Shown: positions 17,717-27,675 of the stretch, piece after piece
How positions within the stretch are numbered: the stretch's first letter is position 1
Layout: each line of letters opens with the position of its first letter
Assembly (NCBI RefSeq): GCF_040117685.2
Contig: NZ_JBEDYP020000008.1
Coordinates: forward strand, 62,001 to 126,000
Direction of reading: 5' to 3'
DNA length: 64,000 nt
Source of the DNA: Gracilimonas sp040117685
GTDB lineage: Bacteria; Bacteroidota; Rhodothermia; Balneolales; Balneolaceae
Program-made: the position numbers and the translations under genes
Notes under the pieces: generated by a model
Database searches by the model: none
What the model was told of the DNA's origin: nothing
The model's input: only the letters and a program-made list of their open reading frames with translations

Positions 17717-20149
17717 TTATTCATTTCTTAAACTGTTAACGGGATTCGTTAAAGCTGCTTTTACTGATTGCCAGCTTACGGTGACTAATGCAACTAACAA
17801 AGCCAGACTTCCTGCGAGTAGGAAAACCCCGATTTCTAGTTCGGTCTGGTACGCAAATTTTTCCAGCCAACGGTGAATAGCAAGCCAGGCTAGAGGTGTG
17901 GCTGCCACGATGGAAATTAGAATCAGTTTTACAAAATCCCGGGACAGTAATAACACAATTTCCTTAATACTGGCTCCCAGTACCTTTCTAATGCCAATTT
18001 CTTTACGGCGCTGGATGGCAATGATGCCGGCCAGTCCAAACAATCCTAAACAGGCTACAAAAATGGCAAAGAAGGAGCTGTAACTAACGATAGTAGCCCA
18101 GCGTTGTTCCACCCGGTAGAGGTTATGCATGTCCTCATCTAAAAAGCTGTACGAAAAAGGAACTTCACTGGTAATGGAAGCCCATGTTTCCCGGAGTTTA
18201 GCAACCGATTCACTCATTTTTTCCGGTGAGACACGAACAAAGATATTCAGAATCGGATCTTGCGGATTCATATACATGATAGCAGGTTGAACAGTGTGTT
18301 CCAGTGATTGGTAATTGAAGTCTTTGACTACGCCTATAATTACAGGGTTCGTCATCCAGCCCCAGTCGATGGGGAAAGTTTGTCCAATAGCGGATAAATC
18401 AAGGCCGTGTTGTTTAAGAAAAGTCTCATTTACAATAATGCTTTGGGTTGAATCAGAAGCAAGGTTGGGATCGAAATTACGTCCTGCAGCCAAATCCATT
18501 TTAAGTGTTTGGATGTAATTTGGTTCAACCCTGAAAACAGCAGATTCTTTTATTTCTCCTTCATACCTGTATCCTCTGCGCCATAATCCTGTAGCAAAAG
18601 AAACATTTGCACCGGTAATCTCTATAATATCTGTCTCCCCGGAGAGGGCATCACGATAGAGGTTCAGAGTGCGGTCTCCATCCAGTCCATTGGTAGGAAT
18701 AATCACAACCTGCTCACCTGAGAAACCAAGGTTTTTATTCTGAATAAAATTCAGCTGTTTCGACATCACTAATGTAACTGCAATCAGGAAAATCGAGATG
18801 GCAAACTGGGTTATTATAAGCGACTTGGAAAAATTGTTTGAACCGCCAAACGTCAGCTTTTCTTTTATAGACTCAATAGGCCTGAATCCGGATAAATAAA
18901 GTGCGGGGTAACTTCCTGCAATCAGACCGGTAAATAAGAACACCCCCAAAAGCACGAGGAGCATCCGGCTGTTTTCAAACAATTGTGATAAAGAAAGGCT
19001 TTTTCCGGAGAACTCGTTGAAGACAGGTATCAGGAATTCAGCGAAAAGTATTCCTGCAACCAAAGCTAAAAATGTTACGGTAAGAGCTTCAGCCCAGAAT
19101 TGTGTCATCAACTGATTCCTGAAAGCTCCCATGACCTTTCTGAGTCCTACTTCTTTGGCTCTTTTTGCCGAACGCCCAATGGATAAAATCATAAAATTAA
19201 AGCAGGCGATAAGAAGCACAGCCAGTGCAATTCCACCCAGTATGTAAGAGTAAACAGGAGAGCTCGGTTCGGAAAAAGCACCGGGAATTTCAGTATTTAA
19301 GTGAATATCGTAAAGGGGTTGGAGTTTGTACAAAATGGGAGGACCCTCAAAAGAATAGCGTCCTTCTTCGCGCATCTGGTTGAACATGCTACCCATATGT
19401 GTCATCATGAAATCCGGCATTTGCTGATGCAGTGTTTCATGATGGGCTCCTTCCTGCAGCTTCAGGTAGGTAATATTTCGGGTTGAATTCCAGCTATCGG
19501 CCACGCTCGAGTAGTTTTCAAACCTGTTCAGCACATCCTGTATGGGCAACAGAACACTAAACCTGATCGTGGAATTTGCCGGTATGTTTTCAGCGACTCC
19601 GGTAATGGTGAAATCAGAAAACTCTCCGTTTAAACGGATGGTGAGTGTCTCGCCAATAGGATTTACATCCCCAAAGTATTTGTTAGCGATCTCATCAGTT
19701 ATAACCACCGAGCCGGGTGTTGCCAGTGCTAAAGAGGAATTACCATATTTTAGCGGAAAGGTAAAAATATCAAATACCTCCGGGTCAGTAAAAACAAAAC
19801 CATCTTGCCCAAACAAGGAGCCACCGGATCTGATTACATTGGTGCCAAAAGGAATAAAGCGAACACTTTCTTCTACCTGAGGGAAGTCATCTTCCATTGC
19901 CTGAGCAGTGGGCATCGGCATATAGACGTCAGGGTTATAAGCAGATCCTTCTATCAAAGGCTGACGATACAGACGATAAATATCTTCCCCGTTTTTATGA
20001 AACCGGTCGTATGTCATTTCATCCTGAATGAACAGAATAACCAACACTGAAAAAGTAATACCGAGCGACAATCCCACAATATTAATAAGGGAATAGAGCT
20101 TATTCTTAAACAAGTTCCGAAATGCGATTTTGAAGTAGTTTTTTAGCAT
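17717..20149 (-). CDS. Fused MacB/FtsX-type ABC permease (tandem copy 3)
   Basis: Permease of 810 residues. Coupling motifs are AKEVGLRKVMGAF and RKEIGIRKVLGAS. The first periplasmic core has a methionine-rich segment (DFMMTHMGSMFNQMREEG, about 250-268) absent from most neighbours, which could change substrate contact. The C-terminus (AALTNPVNSLRNE) is nearly the same at DNA level as that of the next copy, and the first 40 bases of coding sequence match tandem copies 2 and 4. This fits recombination at gene ends. Confidence 0.9.
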   Translation of the reverse strand: MLKNYFKIAFRNLFKNKLYSLINIVGLSLGITFSVLVILFIQDEMTYDRFHKNGEDIYRLYRQPLIEGSAYNPDVYMPMPTAQAMEDDFPQVEESVRFIPFGTNVIRSGGSLFGQDGFVFTDPEVFDIFTFPLKYGNSSLALATPGSVVITDEIANKYFGDVNPIGETLTIRLNGEFSDFTITGVAENIPANSTIRFSVLLPIQDVLNRFENYSSVADSWNSTRNITYLKLQEGAHHETLHQQMPDFMMTHMGSMFNQMREEGRYSFEGPPILYKLQPLYDIHLNTEIPGAFSEPSSPVYSYILGGIALAVLLIACFNFMILSIGRSAKRAKEVGLRKVMGAFRNQLMTQFWAEALTVTFLALVAGILFAEFLIPVFNEFSGKSLSLSQLFENSRMLLVLLGVFLFTGLIAGSYPALYLSGFRPIESIKEKLTFGGSNNFSKSLIITQFAISIFLIAVTLVMSKQLNFIQNKNLGFSGEQVVIIPTNGLDGDRTLNLYRDALSGETDIIEITGANVSFATGLWRRGYRYEGEIKESAVFRVEPNYIQTLKMDLAAGRNFDPNLASDSTQSIIVNETFLKQHGLDLSAIGQTFPIDWGWMTNPVIIGVVKDFNYQSLEHTVQPAIMYMNPQDPILNIFVRVSPEKMSESVAKLRETWASITSEVPFSYSFLDEDMHNLYRVEQRWATIVSYSSFFAIFVACLGLFGLAGIIAIQRRKEIGIRKVLGASIKEIVLLLSRDFVKLILISIVAATPLAWLAIHRWLEKFAYQTELEIGVFLLAGSLALLVALVTVSWQSVKAALTNPVNSLRNE

Positions 20150-20156
20150 AATTTTA

Positions 20157-20228
20157 AGCTTTCAGCAATCAGCTAACAGCTCTCAGCCGCCTGACCTGAC
20201 GGCTGAGAGCTGAAGTCTGACAGCTATT
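20157..20228. repeat. Inverted heptamer array, AGCNNTC family (copy 4)
   Basis: Near-identical to the array at 17642. It starts 8 bases before the ATG of the downstream permease and ends at the stop region of the upstream one (AATGAATAAATAATAG then CTGTCAG on the minus strand). Confidence 0.85.
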
Positions 20229-20230
20229 AT

Positions 20231-22684
20231 TTATTCATTCCTCAAACTGTTAATGGGATTCGTTAAAGCTGCTTTTACTGATTGCCAGCTTACGGTTGCG
20301 ATAGCAATACCGAGTGTGATTAATCCCGAAATCAGGAAAACAGAAATTCCCAAGTCAATTCGGTAAGTAAACTGTTGAAGCCACTGCTGCATTACCAGAT
20401 ATGCAATGGGTGCCGAGATGATAAAGCTGATGATAATCAGGGCCATATATTCTTTTGAAATCAGGCGAAGGACGGATACGATATCGGCTCCCAGTACTTT
20501 TCGGATACCGATTTCTTTGGCGCGTTTCTCAGCACTGAATGCCGAAAGGCCAAACAAACCCAGGCACGCTATCAGGATGGCGAGTACAGAGAAGGTGCTC
20601 ATCAGGTTTTGTATTCTGCTCTCAGCGCGATACATGCGATCGAACTGCTGATCCAGGAACGCATAATTAAAAGGTTGTTCAGGGGCTTGTGCGGTCCACT
20701 CTGCTTCCAGAACGGCAAGTACTTCACTGACATCAACATCAGCAAAACGAAAGGCTATATTGCCCGACGAGCGCTGATTAAATAACCCCAGGGGAGATAC
20801 ATTTTCCCGCAGAGATTCGTAATTGAAATCCTTTACTACACCCACAATTTTAAAGGTTCTGGTTCTTGATTGGTCAATAGATCCATCCTCATGGTTCATG
20901 GCATAGGTGGAAATACTCTTGCCCACCGGATCTTCCAGCCCTAATCGCTGCACTGCTGTTTCATTGAGAATTACGGCTTGTCCATCCATTGATCGGTCTT
21001 CTGAAAAATTTCTTCCCTCAATTATTTCCATCTCAAGAGTGGGTACGTAGTGTTCGTCCACTTCCCAGGTTTGCAGGCTTACGGTATTATTCTGTGTGGG
21101 TGATGCACCTTCCGGCCAGTAGGCCAGGTCATTCAGAGAGTAGCCATCGACAGGGAAAAAACTGGAGATGGTAGCGGATTTGATAAATGAGCTTTTAAGC
21201 ACTTCATCTTTGTAAGAATCAACGCCGTTGCTGCTGCCAATGGCATAGGCATCCTCCACAATAACCACCTGATCTTTTTCAAAACCAATGTTTTTATTCT
21301 GAATGAACCGGAGCTGGTTGTTTATGACAAGAAGCCCGGCAATAATTACGATGGAAATGGAAAATTGAAAAACAACCAAACCCTTCCTGAACAGGCCGTG
21401 CCCTTTTCGTTCCAGGTGGGTGCCTTTAAGTACTTTTACGGGTTGAAATGACGACAGCAATGCAGCAGGATAAGCCCCGGCAAGCAAGCCGGTGATGATA
21501 ACGATACCCAGCATTCCCAGGCTTAAAGGGAGGTTAGTGAAATATTGTGAACTTATGGTCCTTCCGGCTATATCGCTGAAATAAGGCAGGGTAAGTTCAA
21601 CGAATAAAAGGGCAACAATTAAACCGAGAAAACTGAGCAGAAGAGACTCCATTAAAAACTGCCGGGCAAGGGTTGATCGGTCTGAGCCAAGACTTTTTCG
21701 AACGCCTACTTCTTTGGCACGTTTTGCTGATCGGGCGGTGGAAAGGTTCATGAAGTTAATGCAGGCAAGCAACAGGATAAAAACGGCTAATCCGGAAAAA
21801 ATATAGACATACGTAATGCTTCCGTTTGCCTTAAATTCTCCGGTGAGGCTGGAATGAAGGTGGATGTCTTCCAGGGGCTGTAATCTGTAATCGGCACGGT
21901 TTCCGGCTTCTTCAAATTCCTTCATCGTAATACCCATAAACTGAAGCAGTTGAGGCTCTATGTATGTTTTCTTGATATACTCGAAGTTCTCTTCAAACGC
22001 TTTAGGATCAGTATTCTCGCGAAGCAGCAGGTAGGTTCTGAAGTTATTGCTCAGCCATACGTTATTATTGGCCTCATCGATGGTTGCCATCGAAATCAAA
22101 AAGTTGAAGTGAAAATGAGAGGTGTTGGGCATGGTTTCATACACACCGGTTATTTCCATATCAAAATCATCCTGTATGGTAATGGTCTCACCCACTACAT
22201 CGGCACGACCAAAATACTTCCGGGCCATTTCTTCACTGATGGCAACCGTTTGTGGTTGTGTTAAAGCGCAATCCGGTTCACCGTATAAAAAAGGGATGGT
22301 AAATACATCAAAAACGGAAGAGTCGGCAAACACAAAGCCATGTTCCCGATAATTTTTTCCTTCTTTTTTGATTAAATAAGAACCCCGGGGTCTGAGTCGG
22401 GTCATCGCTTCCACTTCCGGATATAATTCCTTTAATGTAGGTCCCATAGGCGCAGAAGTAGAGGCGAGTTCAATAAAGTTGCCGCCGAAGTCGATATGAG
22501 AGGTAACCCGGTAAGTTCGGTCTGAGTCTGAATGGTGCTTATCATACGATAGCTCATGCGATACATACAGCAAGATCACAATACAGGTTGCCAGTCCGAC
22601 AGCCAACCCCAGAATATTGATTGAGGAATAGACTTTGTTCTTAAACAAATTCCGAAATGCGATTTTGAAGTAGTTTCCAAGCAT
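20231..22684 (-). CDS. Fused MacB/FtsX-type ABC permease (tandem copy 4)
   Basis: Permease of 817 residues. The opening is MLGNYFKIAFRNLFKNKVY, with Gly3 in place of Lys. Coupling motifs are AKEVGVRKSLGSD, whose final residues are SD rather than A plus a polar residue, and AKEIGIRKVLGAD. The periplasmic halves are about 250 and 230 residues. It ends AALTNPINSLRNE. The gene is flanked by array copies 4 and 5. Confidence 0.9.
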   Translation of the reverse strand: MLGNYFKIAFRNLFKNKVYSSINILGLAVGLATCIVILLYVSHELSYDKHHSDSDRTYRVTSHIDFGGNFIELASTSAPMGPTLKELYPEVEAMTRLRPRGSYLIKKEGKNYREHGFVFADSSVFDVFTIPFLYGEPDCALTQPQTVAISEEMARKYFGRADVVGETITIQDDFDMEITGVYETMPNTSHFHFNFLISMATIDEANNNVWLSNNFRTYLLLRENTDPKAFEENFEYIKKTYIEPQLLQFMGITMKEFEEAGNRADYRLQPLEDIHLHSSLTGEFKANGSITYVYIFSGLAVFILLLACINFMNLSTARSAKRAKEVGVRKSLGSDRSTLARQFLMESLLLSFLGLIVALLFVELTLPYFSDIAGRTISSQYFTNLPLSLGMLGIVIITGLLAGAYPAALLSSFQPVKVLKGTHLERKGHGLFRKGLVVFQFSISIVIIAGLLVINNQLRFIQNKNIGFEKDQVVIVEDAYAIGSSNGVDSYKDEVLKSSFIKSATISSFFPVDGYSLNDLAYWPEGASPTQNNTVSLQTWEVDEHYVPTLEMEIIEGRNFSEDRSMDGQAVILNETAVQRLGLEDPVGKSISTYAMNHEDGSIDQSRTRTFKIVGVVKDFNYESLRENVSPLGLFNQRSSGNIAFRFADVDVSEVLAVLEAEWTAQAPEQPFNYAFLDQQFDRMYRAESRIQNLMSTFSVLAILIACLGLFGLSAFSAEKRAKEIGIRKVLGADIVSVLRLISKEYMALIIISFIISAPIAYLVMQQWLQQFTYRIDLGISVFLISGLITLGIAIATVSWQSVKAALTNPINSLRNE

Positions 22685-22698
22685 GATGTTTTGTTTTG

Positions 22699-22781
22699 AG
22701 CGTTCAGCCGTCAGCGATCAGCTTTCAGTTTTTTTCGACCTCGTAAAACTGAAAGCTGAAGTCTGATAGCTGTCAGCTATT
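22699..22781. repeat. Inverted heptamer array, AGCNNTC family (copy 5)
   Basis: AGCGTTC/AGCCGTC/AGCGATC/AGCTTTC, then a T-rich centre of about 15 bases and the complementary array TAAAACT/GAAAGCT/GAAGTCT/GATAGCT/GTCAGCT. The inverse arm keeps the 7-base period. Confidence 0.85.
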
Positions 22782-22782
22782 T

Positions 22783-25200
22783 TCATTCACTTCTTAAACT
22801 TTTTACAGGATTCTTTAGAGCCGCCTTAATAGATTGTACACCAATAGTAAACCACGAGACGATCAACACTGCTATTCCACAAAGAATAAATATTGAGGGT
22901 GAAACGGGAGTCTGGTCGGTAAAATTGGTAAGCCAGCGGTTCATAAAAATATAAACCGGAGGCAGCGCAAGTACTTGAGCGATGATAATTAAAAGGGTGA
23001 AATCTTTTCCAAGAAGCATCACAATGTCACTTACTCTTGCTCCCAGCACTTTCCGTATGCCAATTTCCTTTACCCTTTGCTGGATGCTGTAGGAAGCTAA
23101 ACCCAATAATCCGAGGCAGGCAATCAGAATGGCAATAAAAGCAAAGGTTTTGAATATGCCACTGAGTTTCTCTTCTGAGCGGTACATGCTGTCAAAAGTG
23201 GCATCAAGGAAAAAGTATTCAAAAGGTCTGTCAGGATTAAATAGATTCCACTCCTCTTCAATACTTGCTGTAATATCCATGACATTATCAGAGGCCAGTT
23301 TCACAGAAAGATAATCATGATAAAAAGTCTGCTTAAATACGTGGATAACCACTGGATCTATACTGTTGTGAAGAGAGTTGTACTGAAAGTCTTCCACAAC
23401 GCCGATTACTTTCCCCGTCTTTTGCACCAAACTGGTCACATAAAAGCTGAGGGTTAATTCTTTATCCAGAGGGTCAGCAGTCCAGCCAAGCCTTTTCGCA
23501 GCTGTTTCATTTATGATGAAGGCCTGATCTTCGTCTGTAGAGAAATCTTTGGAAAAATTGCGGCCGTGGATCAGGTTTAAGCCAAGCGTTTGCACATAAT
23601 CGTGATCTACAGTAAGAGTTTGCATCACTGTTGAGTCGGCAGGATTATCTCCGGGGGTTACCATAAAACCATGGATGCCTGACTTTATACCGGGCAAACC
23701 GGATGCAGCCGAAGCAGACTGAACTCCCGGAATTCGTTCAATTTCTCCCTTCAAGGTAGATACATTAAACTGATTGGCCGTTTCACGGATGGGCATAATC
23801 AAGACCTGCTCTTTTTCGAATCCCAGCTTTTTATTTTGGATGTAGTCAAGTTGTTGGGTGATGATGACAGTAGCAAAAATCAGTGCCGTTGAGATACAAA
23901 ACTGAAACGCCACCAGCCCTTTTCGGAAAGAGGTGATAGAAGACTTCTCTGCTATGCGTTCTCCTTTTAGCGTTTGTATGGGCTTGAATGAGGACAGGTA
24001 AAATGCGGGATAACTTCCGGCCAGAACACCAATCCCAATTACCACACCGGATATGGCCAGGATAATTTCGCGGGAACCCAGGTATGAAAGAGAAAGCTGA
24101 TAGCCGGTTAAATCATTGAAGAAAGGGAATATTGCTTCAACGAAAATCAGAGCAAGGCCAAAACCGAGGAAGGTCATGATAATGGCTTCACCTAAAAACT
24201 GTCCAATAAGTTGCCCGCGCTGAGCTCCCATAGTTTTTCGCATTCCTACTTCCATGCCTCTTTTTGCAGAGCGTGCAGTAGCAAGGTTCATAAAGTTTAT
24301 ACAAGCTATAATCAGGATGAACACGCCGACTCCGATAAATATGTAGATATACGTAATATCGAAATTGGCAGACAATTCATTTTGCAGGTTTGAATACAAG
24401 TGAATTTCAGAGATAGGCTGTAACCCAAAGCTGGCAGATTCGGCATAATCATCGCCATAATATTTTTCCTCAAAAGCCGGGAACTGCGACACCAAAACGG
24501 GTACAGCTTCAGGGTTGCTAAGCTGAACGTAGGTGTACATCGGAGGGTGGTACTTAGAGCTGTATTCCCAAGGGCGGAGGTGTTTCAGGCTTTCATAAGA
24601 AATGAGATAATCATATTGGATATGAGAATTGCTGGGTGGGTTTTCCGTGACTCCGGTAATTTCAAAATCGAAAGTATTTCTTGAGTCTTTGAGCCTGAGA
24701 GACTGTCCTACCGGATTCGTATCACCGAAGAATTTAGCAGCACTACTTTCAGTAATCACCATGGCCAGGGGCTGGTCAAGAGCGGTTGCCGGGTTTCCTT
24801 TCACAAAGTTGAACGAGAACATTTCAAAGAAAGTAGAATCGGCAAAAACGATACCATCTTCCTGATAGCTGGTATTGCCGGGTCCTGTAATTAGTCCGGA
24901 ACTTGGGTATATATGGGTGATTTTATCAATAGAGGGAAATTCATTTCCCAAAACATGAGCAATGGCCGGATAAGTAGTCGCGTAGGTATCAGTAGAACCA
25001 TCAGCCTGTACACTTTCCGTTACCCGATAAAGCTTATCATAGTTTGTATGAAATTTATCATAAGAAAGCTCATGCATCACATATACGGCAATCAACAGTA
25101 CACAAGCCAGCCCAACCGCCAATCCAAGAATGTTTACGACCGAATAAAGTCTGTCTTTAAACAGGTTCCTCAGCGCAATTTTAAAGTAGTTTTTTAGCAT
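22783..25200 (-). CDS. Fused MacB/FtsX-type ABC permease (tandem copy 5)
   Basis: Permease of 805 residues. Coupling motifs are GMEVGMRKTMGAQ and VKEIGIRKVLGAR. The second periplasmic half is short and contains HGFMVTPGDNPADS (about 510-525). It ends LKNPVKSLRSE. The ATG follows an A-rich leader (AAAATAAAACATC) without a Shine-Dalgarno; the same leader precedes tandem copies 5 and 6. Confidence 0.9.
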   Translation of the reverse strand: MLKNYFKIALRNLFKDRLYSVVNILGLAVGLACVLLIAVYVMHELSYDKFHTNYDKLYRVTESVQADGSTDTYATTYPAIAHVLGNEFPSIDKITHIYPSSGLITGPGNTSYQEDGIVFADSTFFEMFSFNFVKGNPATALDQPLAMVITESSAAKFFGDTNPVGQSLRLKDSRNTFDFEITGVTENPPSNSHIQYDYLISYESLKHLRPWEYSSKYHPPMYTYVQLSNPEAVPVLVSQFPAFEEKYYGDDYAESASFGLQPISEIHLYSNLQNELSANFDITYIYIFIGVGVFILIIACINFMNLATARSAKRGMEVGMRKTMGAQRGQLIGQFLGEAIIMTFLGFGLALIFVEAIFPFFNDLTGYQLSLSYLGSREIILAISGVVIGIGVLAGSYPAFYLSSFKPIQTLKGERIAEKSSITSFRKGLVAFQFCISTALIFATVIITQQLDYIQNKKLGFEKEQVLIMPIRETANQFNVSTLKGEIERIPGVQSASAASGLPGIKSGIHGFMVTPGDNPADSTVMQTLTVDHDYVQTLGLNLIHGRNFSKDFSTDEDQAFIINETAAKRLGWTADPLDKELTLSFYVTSLVQKTGKVIGVVEDFQYNSLHNSIDPVVIHVFKQTFYHDYLSVKLASDNVMDITASIEEEWNLFNPDRPFEYFFLDATFDSMYRSEEKLSGIFKTFAFIAILIACLGLLGLASYSIQQRVKEIGIRKVLGARVSDIVMLLGKDFTLLIIIAQVLALPPVYIFMNRWLTNFTDQTPVSPSIFILCGIAVLIVSWFTIGVQSIKAALKNPVKSLRSE

Positions 25201-25214
25201 GATGTTTTATTTTG

Positions 25215-25236
25215 AGCGTTCAGCCGTCAGCTATTC
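25215..25236. repeat. Remnant heptamer array, AGCNNTC family (copy 6)
   Basis: Only three units, AGCGTTC/AGCCGTC/AGCTATT, between two permeases. The palindrome and inverse arm are missing. It looks like a deletion product of a copy like the one at 22699, whose flanks it shares on both sides. Confidence 0.75.
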
Positions 25237-27639
25237 TCATTCACTTCTTAAACTTTTTACAGGGTTGGCCACCGAAGCTTTTACAGACTGGGAGCTAACA
25301 GTCAGTAAACTGATAATAAAGACCCCCAGTCCGGCAAAAACGAAAATTCCTATTCCAAGATCAGTGCGATAAGCAAAGTTCTCAAGCCAGTTGTTTACTA
25401 AAATCCAGCTGACGGGAATTGCCATCAAAAAGGCGATAACCACCAGCTTCATAAAGTCGGTAGTTAAGAGCACAAGAATTTGGGGGGTGGTGGCTCCCAG
25501 TGTTTTTCGGATTCCGATTTCCTTTATTCGCCGTTGAGTACTGAACAAAGCCAGGCCAAAGAGGCCAAGGCAAGCGATAAAGATGGTCACTCCACCTCCG
25601 ATGGCAAATAGCCTCCCTGCACGCACATCCGTCAGATACATTTGTTCAATCTGTTGTTCCAGAAAGTGGTATTCCATTGCTGATGCAGGGTCAAACTGGC
25701 CGTGAATCTCTTTTAGCCCTTGTAAAGTTGTTGGTACATCCACATTGGCAGCCAGTTTTACAGAAAAGTAATCGATTGATCGAACCGGATTGGCCCAGTA
25801 TCCAATTAATAACGGTGCTACTTGTTGATGGAGTGATTGGTAATTAAAGTCTTTAACCACACCTACTACCCGTACAGGTTCGCTAACACCAGATAGCCGT
25901 AAGGTTTTACCCAGGGGGGCATCCAAATTCAGAGCAGTGACAGCGGTTTCGTTAAGCAAAACAGTGAGGGAATCGGTTAACTTATTGCCGGTGAAGTTTC
26001 TGCCGGAACTCAAATCGATGTTGTAGAGCTGCAACATATCCTCATCGAAACTCATGAAGAATGTCTGAACAGAATCTGCCATGCCGGCTTCTCCGGACCG
26101 GGCAAAGGTTTGTGTGATATTCTTCCATTCACCCGGTACCCGGGAGGAAACCGCGACATCTTGCACGCCGGGAAGCTTTGCCATCTCCTGCTTTATGGCA
26201 TCAAAACGAGCTCGGGTATTTCCACTGTTGATATCAACAACGAGCATCCGATCTTCCTCAAAGCCAATGTCAGCCGTCCGGATGTAGTCAATTTGTTGGT
26301 AGGCAGCCAGTGTTCCTATTATCAAAATGATCGACAAGCTGAACTGTGTAATGACCAGCGCTTTACGGAGTGTCAGGCTTGTCCCTTTTATATCGGAATT
26401 GGATTTTAACACCCGGATGGGTTTGATTAATGCCAGGTAGAACGCCGGGTAGCTGCCGGAGGAGATTCCAAGAAGCAAGCCTATGCCAAGCAATACCATT
26501 GCAATATATCCGAACGAATCAGTGTTAATGTTAAAGCTTTTTCCTGTAAGCTGATTGAAGTAGGGAAGCAACAGTTCAATTAAAAAGTAAGACCCTAAAC
26601 AAGCCAGCAGGGCAATAACAATTGATTCTGACAAGAACTGACCGATAAGCTGTCTCTTTTCCGCTCCCGCAGCCTTCCTTATACCGATTTCTTTGCCACG
26701 CTGCACAGATAGTGCGGTTGCAAGGTTCATATAATTAATGCCTGCGATGAGCAATAAGAAAACGCCAATTGCTGAGAACACATAGATATAGAAAATGTTA
26801 CCGTGAGCTTGCTCGATACCGAACTCAATATTCTGAGAGTTGAAATAAATGTCGGTAATAGGCTGCAGGTAGAAATTACGGGCATTCTCGTTGGTGGCCT
26901 GCTGGTTTTGAATAAAATTATCCAGCTTTGTTTCTAAGGTCTCCAAATTCACGGACTCTTCCAGCAACAGGTAGGTGTAGGCACCATAATTGTTCCAATT
27001 TGTGAGATATTCCTCCATGTCGGTATTCGAATTTCTTCTCGAGAAAAGTAAATCAAACTGAAGGTGAGAGTTATCCGGAACATTCTTTATCACGGCGGTT
27101 ATAGTATTATCACCCAAATTACTGAAGGTCAGTACTTCACCAACAGGGTTTTGACTTCCGAAAAGCTGCTGTGCTTTTTTCTCTGAAATCACGACTGTGT
27201 TAGGCTCAGACAAGGGGTTGCTTTTGTCTCCTTTCACTATTTCAAAATCAAATACCTCAATAAAATCAGGATCGGTCATCAGCCAATTACGCTCAGAGAT
27301 GGCCTCTCCTTTCCACTCCATATCTACATGCCCCACAGGCTGATATACTCTAACCATCTTTTCAATTTCAGGGAAGCTTTCTTTCAATGTTGAGCCAAGT
27401 ACCGGGGCGGTCTGTCCATAGTACCGGGTTCTCTGATCCTGACTATCATCGATTTCGACAATGCGATAGATCCGCTCCGATTGTTCATGAAGAGAGTCGT
27501 AACCAAGCTCACTATCAACATATAAATACAGCAGTGTAGCTCCGGTAATACCTACGGTAAGTCCCAGAATGCTGATGATTCCAAAAACTTTGTTTCGGTG
27601 TAGGTTTCGAATGGCAATTTTGAAATAGTTTTTTAGCAT
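25237..27639 (-). CDS. Fused MacB/FtsX-type ABC permease (tandem copy 6)
   Basis: Permease of 800 residues and the most divergent of the tandem set. The opening is MLKNYFKIAIRNLHRNKVF. The first coupling motif is GKEIGIRKAAGAEKRQ, with two alanines where other copies have a Leu/Ile-Gly step, and the second is IKEIGIRKTLGAT. The N-terminal core is acidic. It ends VANPVKSLRSE. The 37-base gaps on each side suggest tight co-transcription with its neighbours. Confidence 0.9.
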   Translation of the reverse strand: MLKNYFKIAIRNLHRNKVFGIISILGLTVGITGATLLYLYVDSELGYDSLHEQSERIYRIVEIDDSQDQRTRYYGQTAPVLGSTLKESFPEIEKMVRVYQPVGHVDMEWKGEAISERNWLMTDPDFIEVFDFEIVKGDKSNPLSEPNTVVISEKKAQQLFGSQNPVGEVLTFSNLGDNTITAVIKNVPDNSHLQFDLLFSRRNSNTDMEEYLTNWNNYGAYTYLLLEESVNLETLETKLDNFIQNQQATNENARNFYLQPITDIYFNSQNIEFGIEQAHGNIFYIYVFSAIGVFLLLIAGINYMNLATALSVQRGKEIGIRKAAGAEKRQLIGQFLSESIVIALLACLGSYFLIELLLPYFNQLTGKSFNINTDSFGYIAMVLLGIGLLLGISSGSYPAFYLALIKPIRVLKSNSDIKGTSLTLRKALVITQFSLSIILIIGTLAAYQQIDYIRTADIGFEEDRMLVVDINSGNTRARFDAIKQEMAKLPGVQDVAVSSRVPGEWKNITQTFARSGEAGMADSVQTFFMSFDEDMLQLYNIDLSSGRNFTGNKLTDSLTVLLNETAVTALNLDAPLGKTLRLSGVSEPVRVVGVVKDFNYQSLHQQVAPLLIGYWANPVRSIDYFSVKLAANVDVPTTLQGLKEIHGQFDPASAMEYHFLEQQIEQMYLTDVRAGRLFAIGGGVTIFIACLGLFGLALFSTQRRIKEIGIRKTLGATTPQILVLLTTDFMKLVVIAFLMAIPVSWILVNNWLENFAYRTDLGIGIFVFAGLGVFIISLLTVSSQSVKASVANPVKSLRSE

Positions 27640-27653
27640 GATGTTTTATTTTG

Positions 27654-27675
27654 AGCGTTCAGCTGACAGCAATTT
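27654..27675. repeat. Remnant heptamer array, AGCNNTC family (copy 7)
   Basis: AGCGTTC/AGCTGAC/AGCAATT, another palindrome-less remnant with the same left flank as copies 5 and 6. The second unit is in the opposite sense, as if the deletion joined the two arms. Confidence 0.7.
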
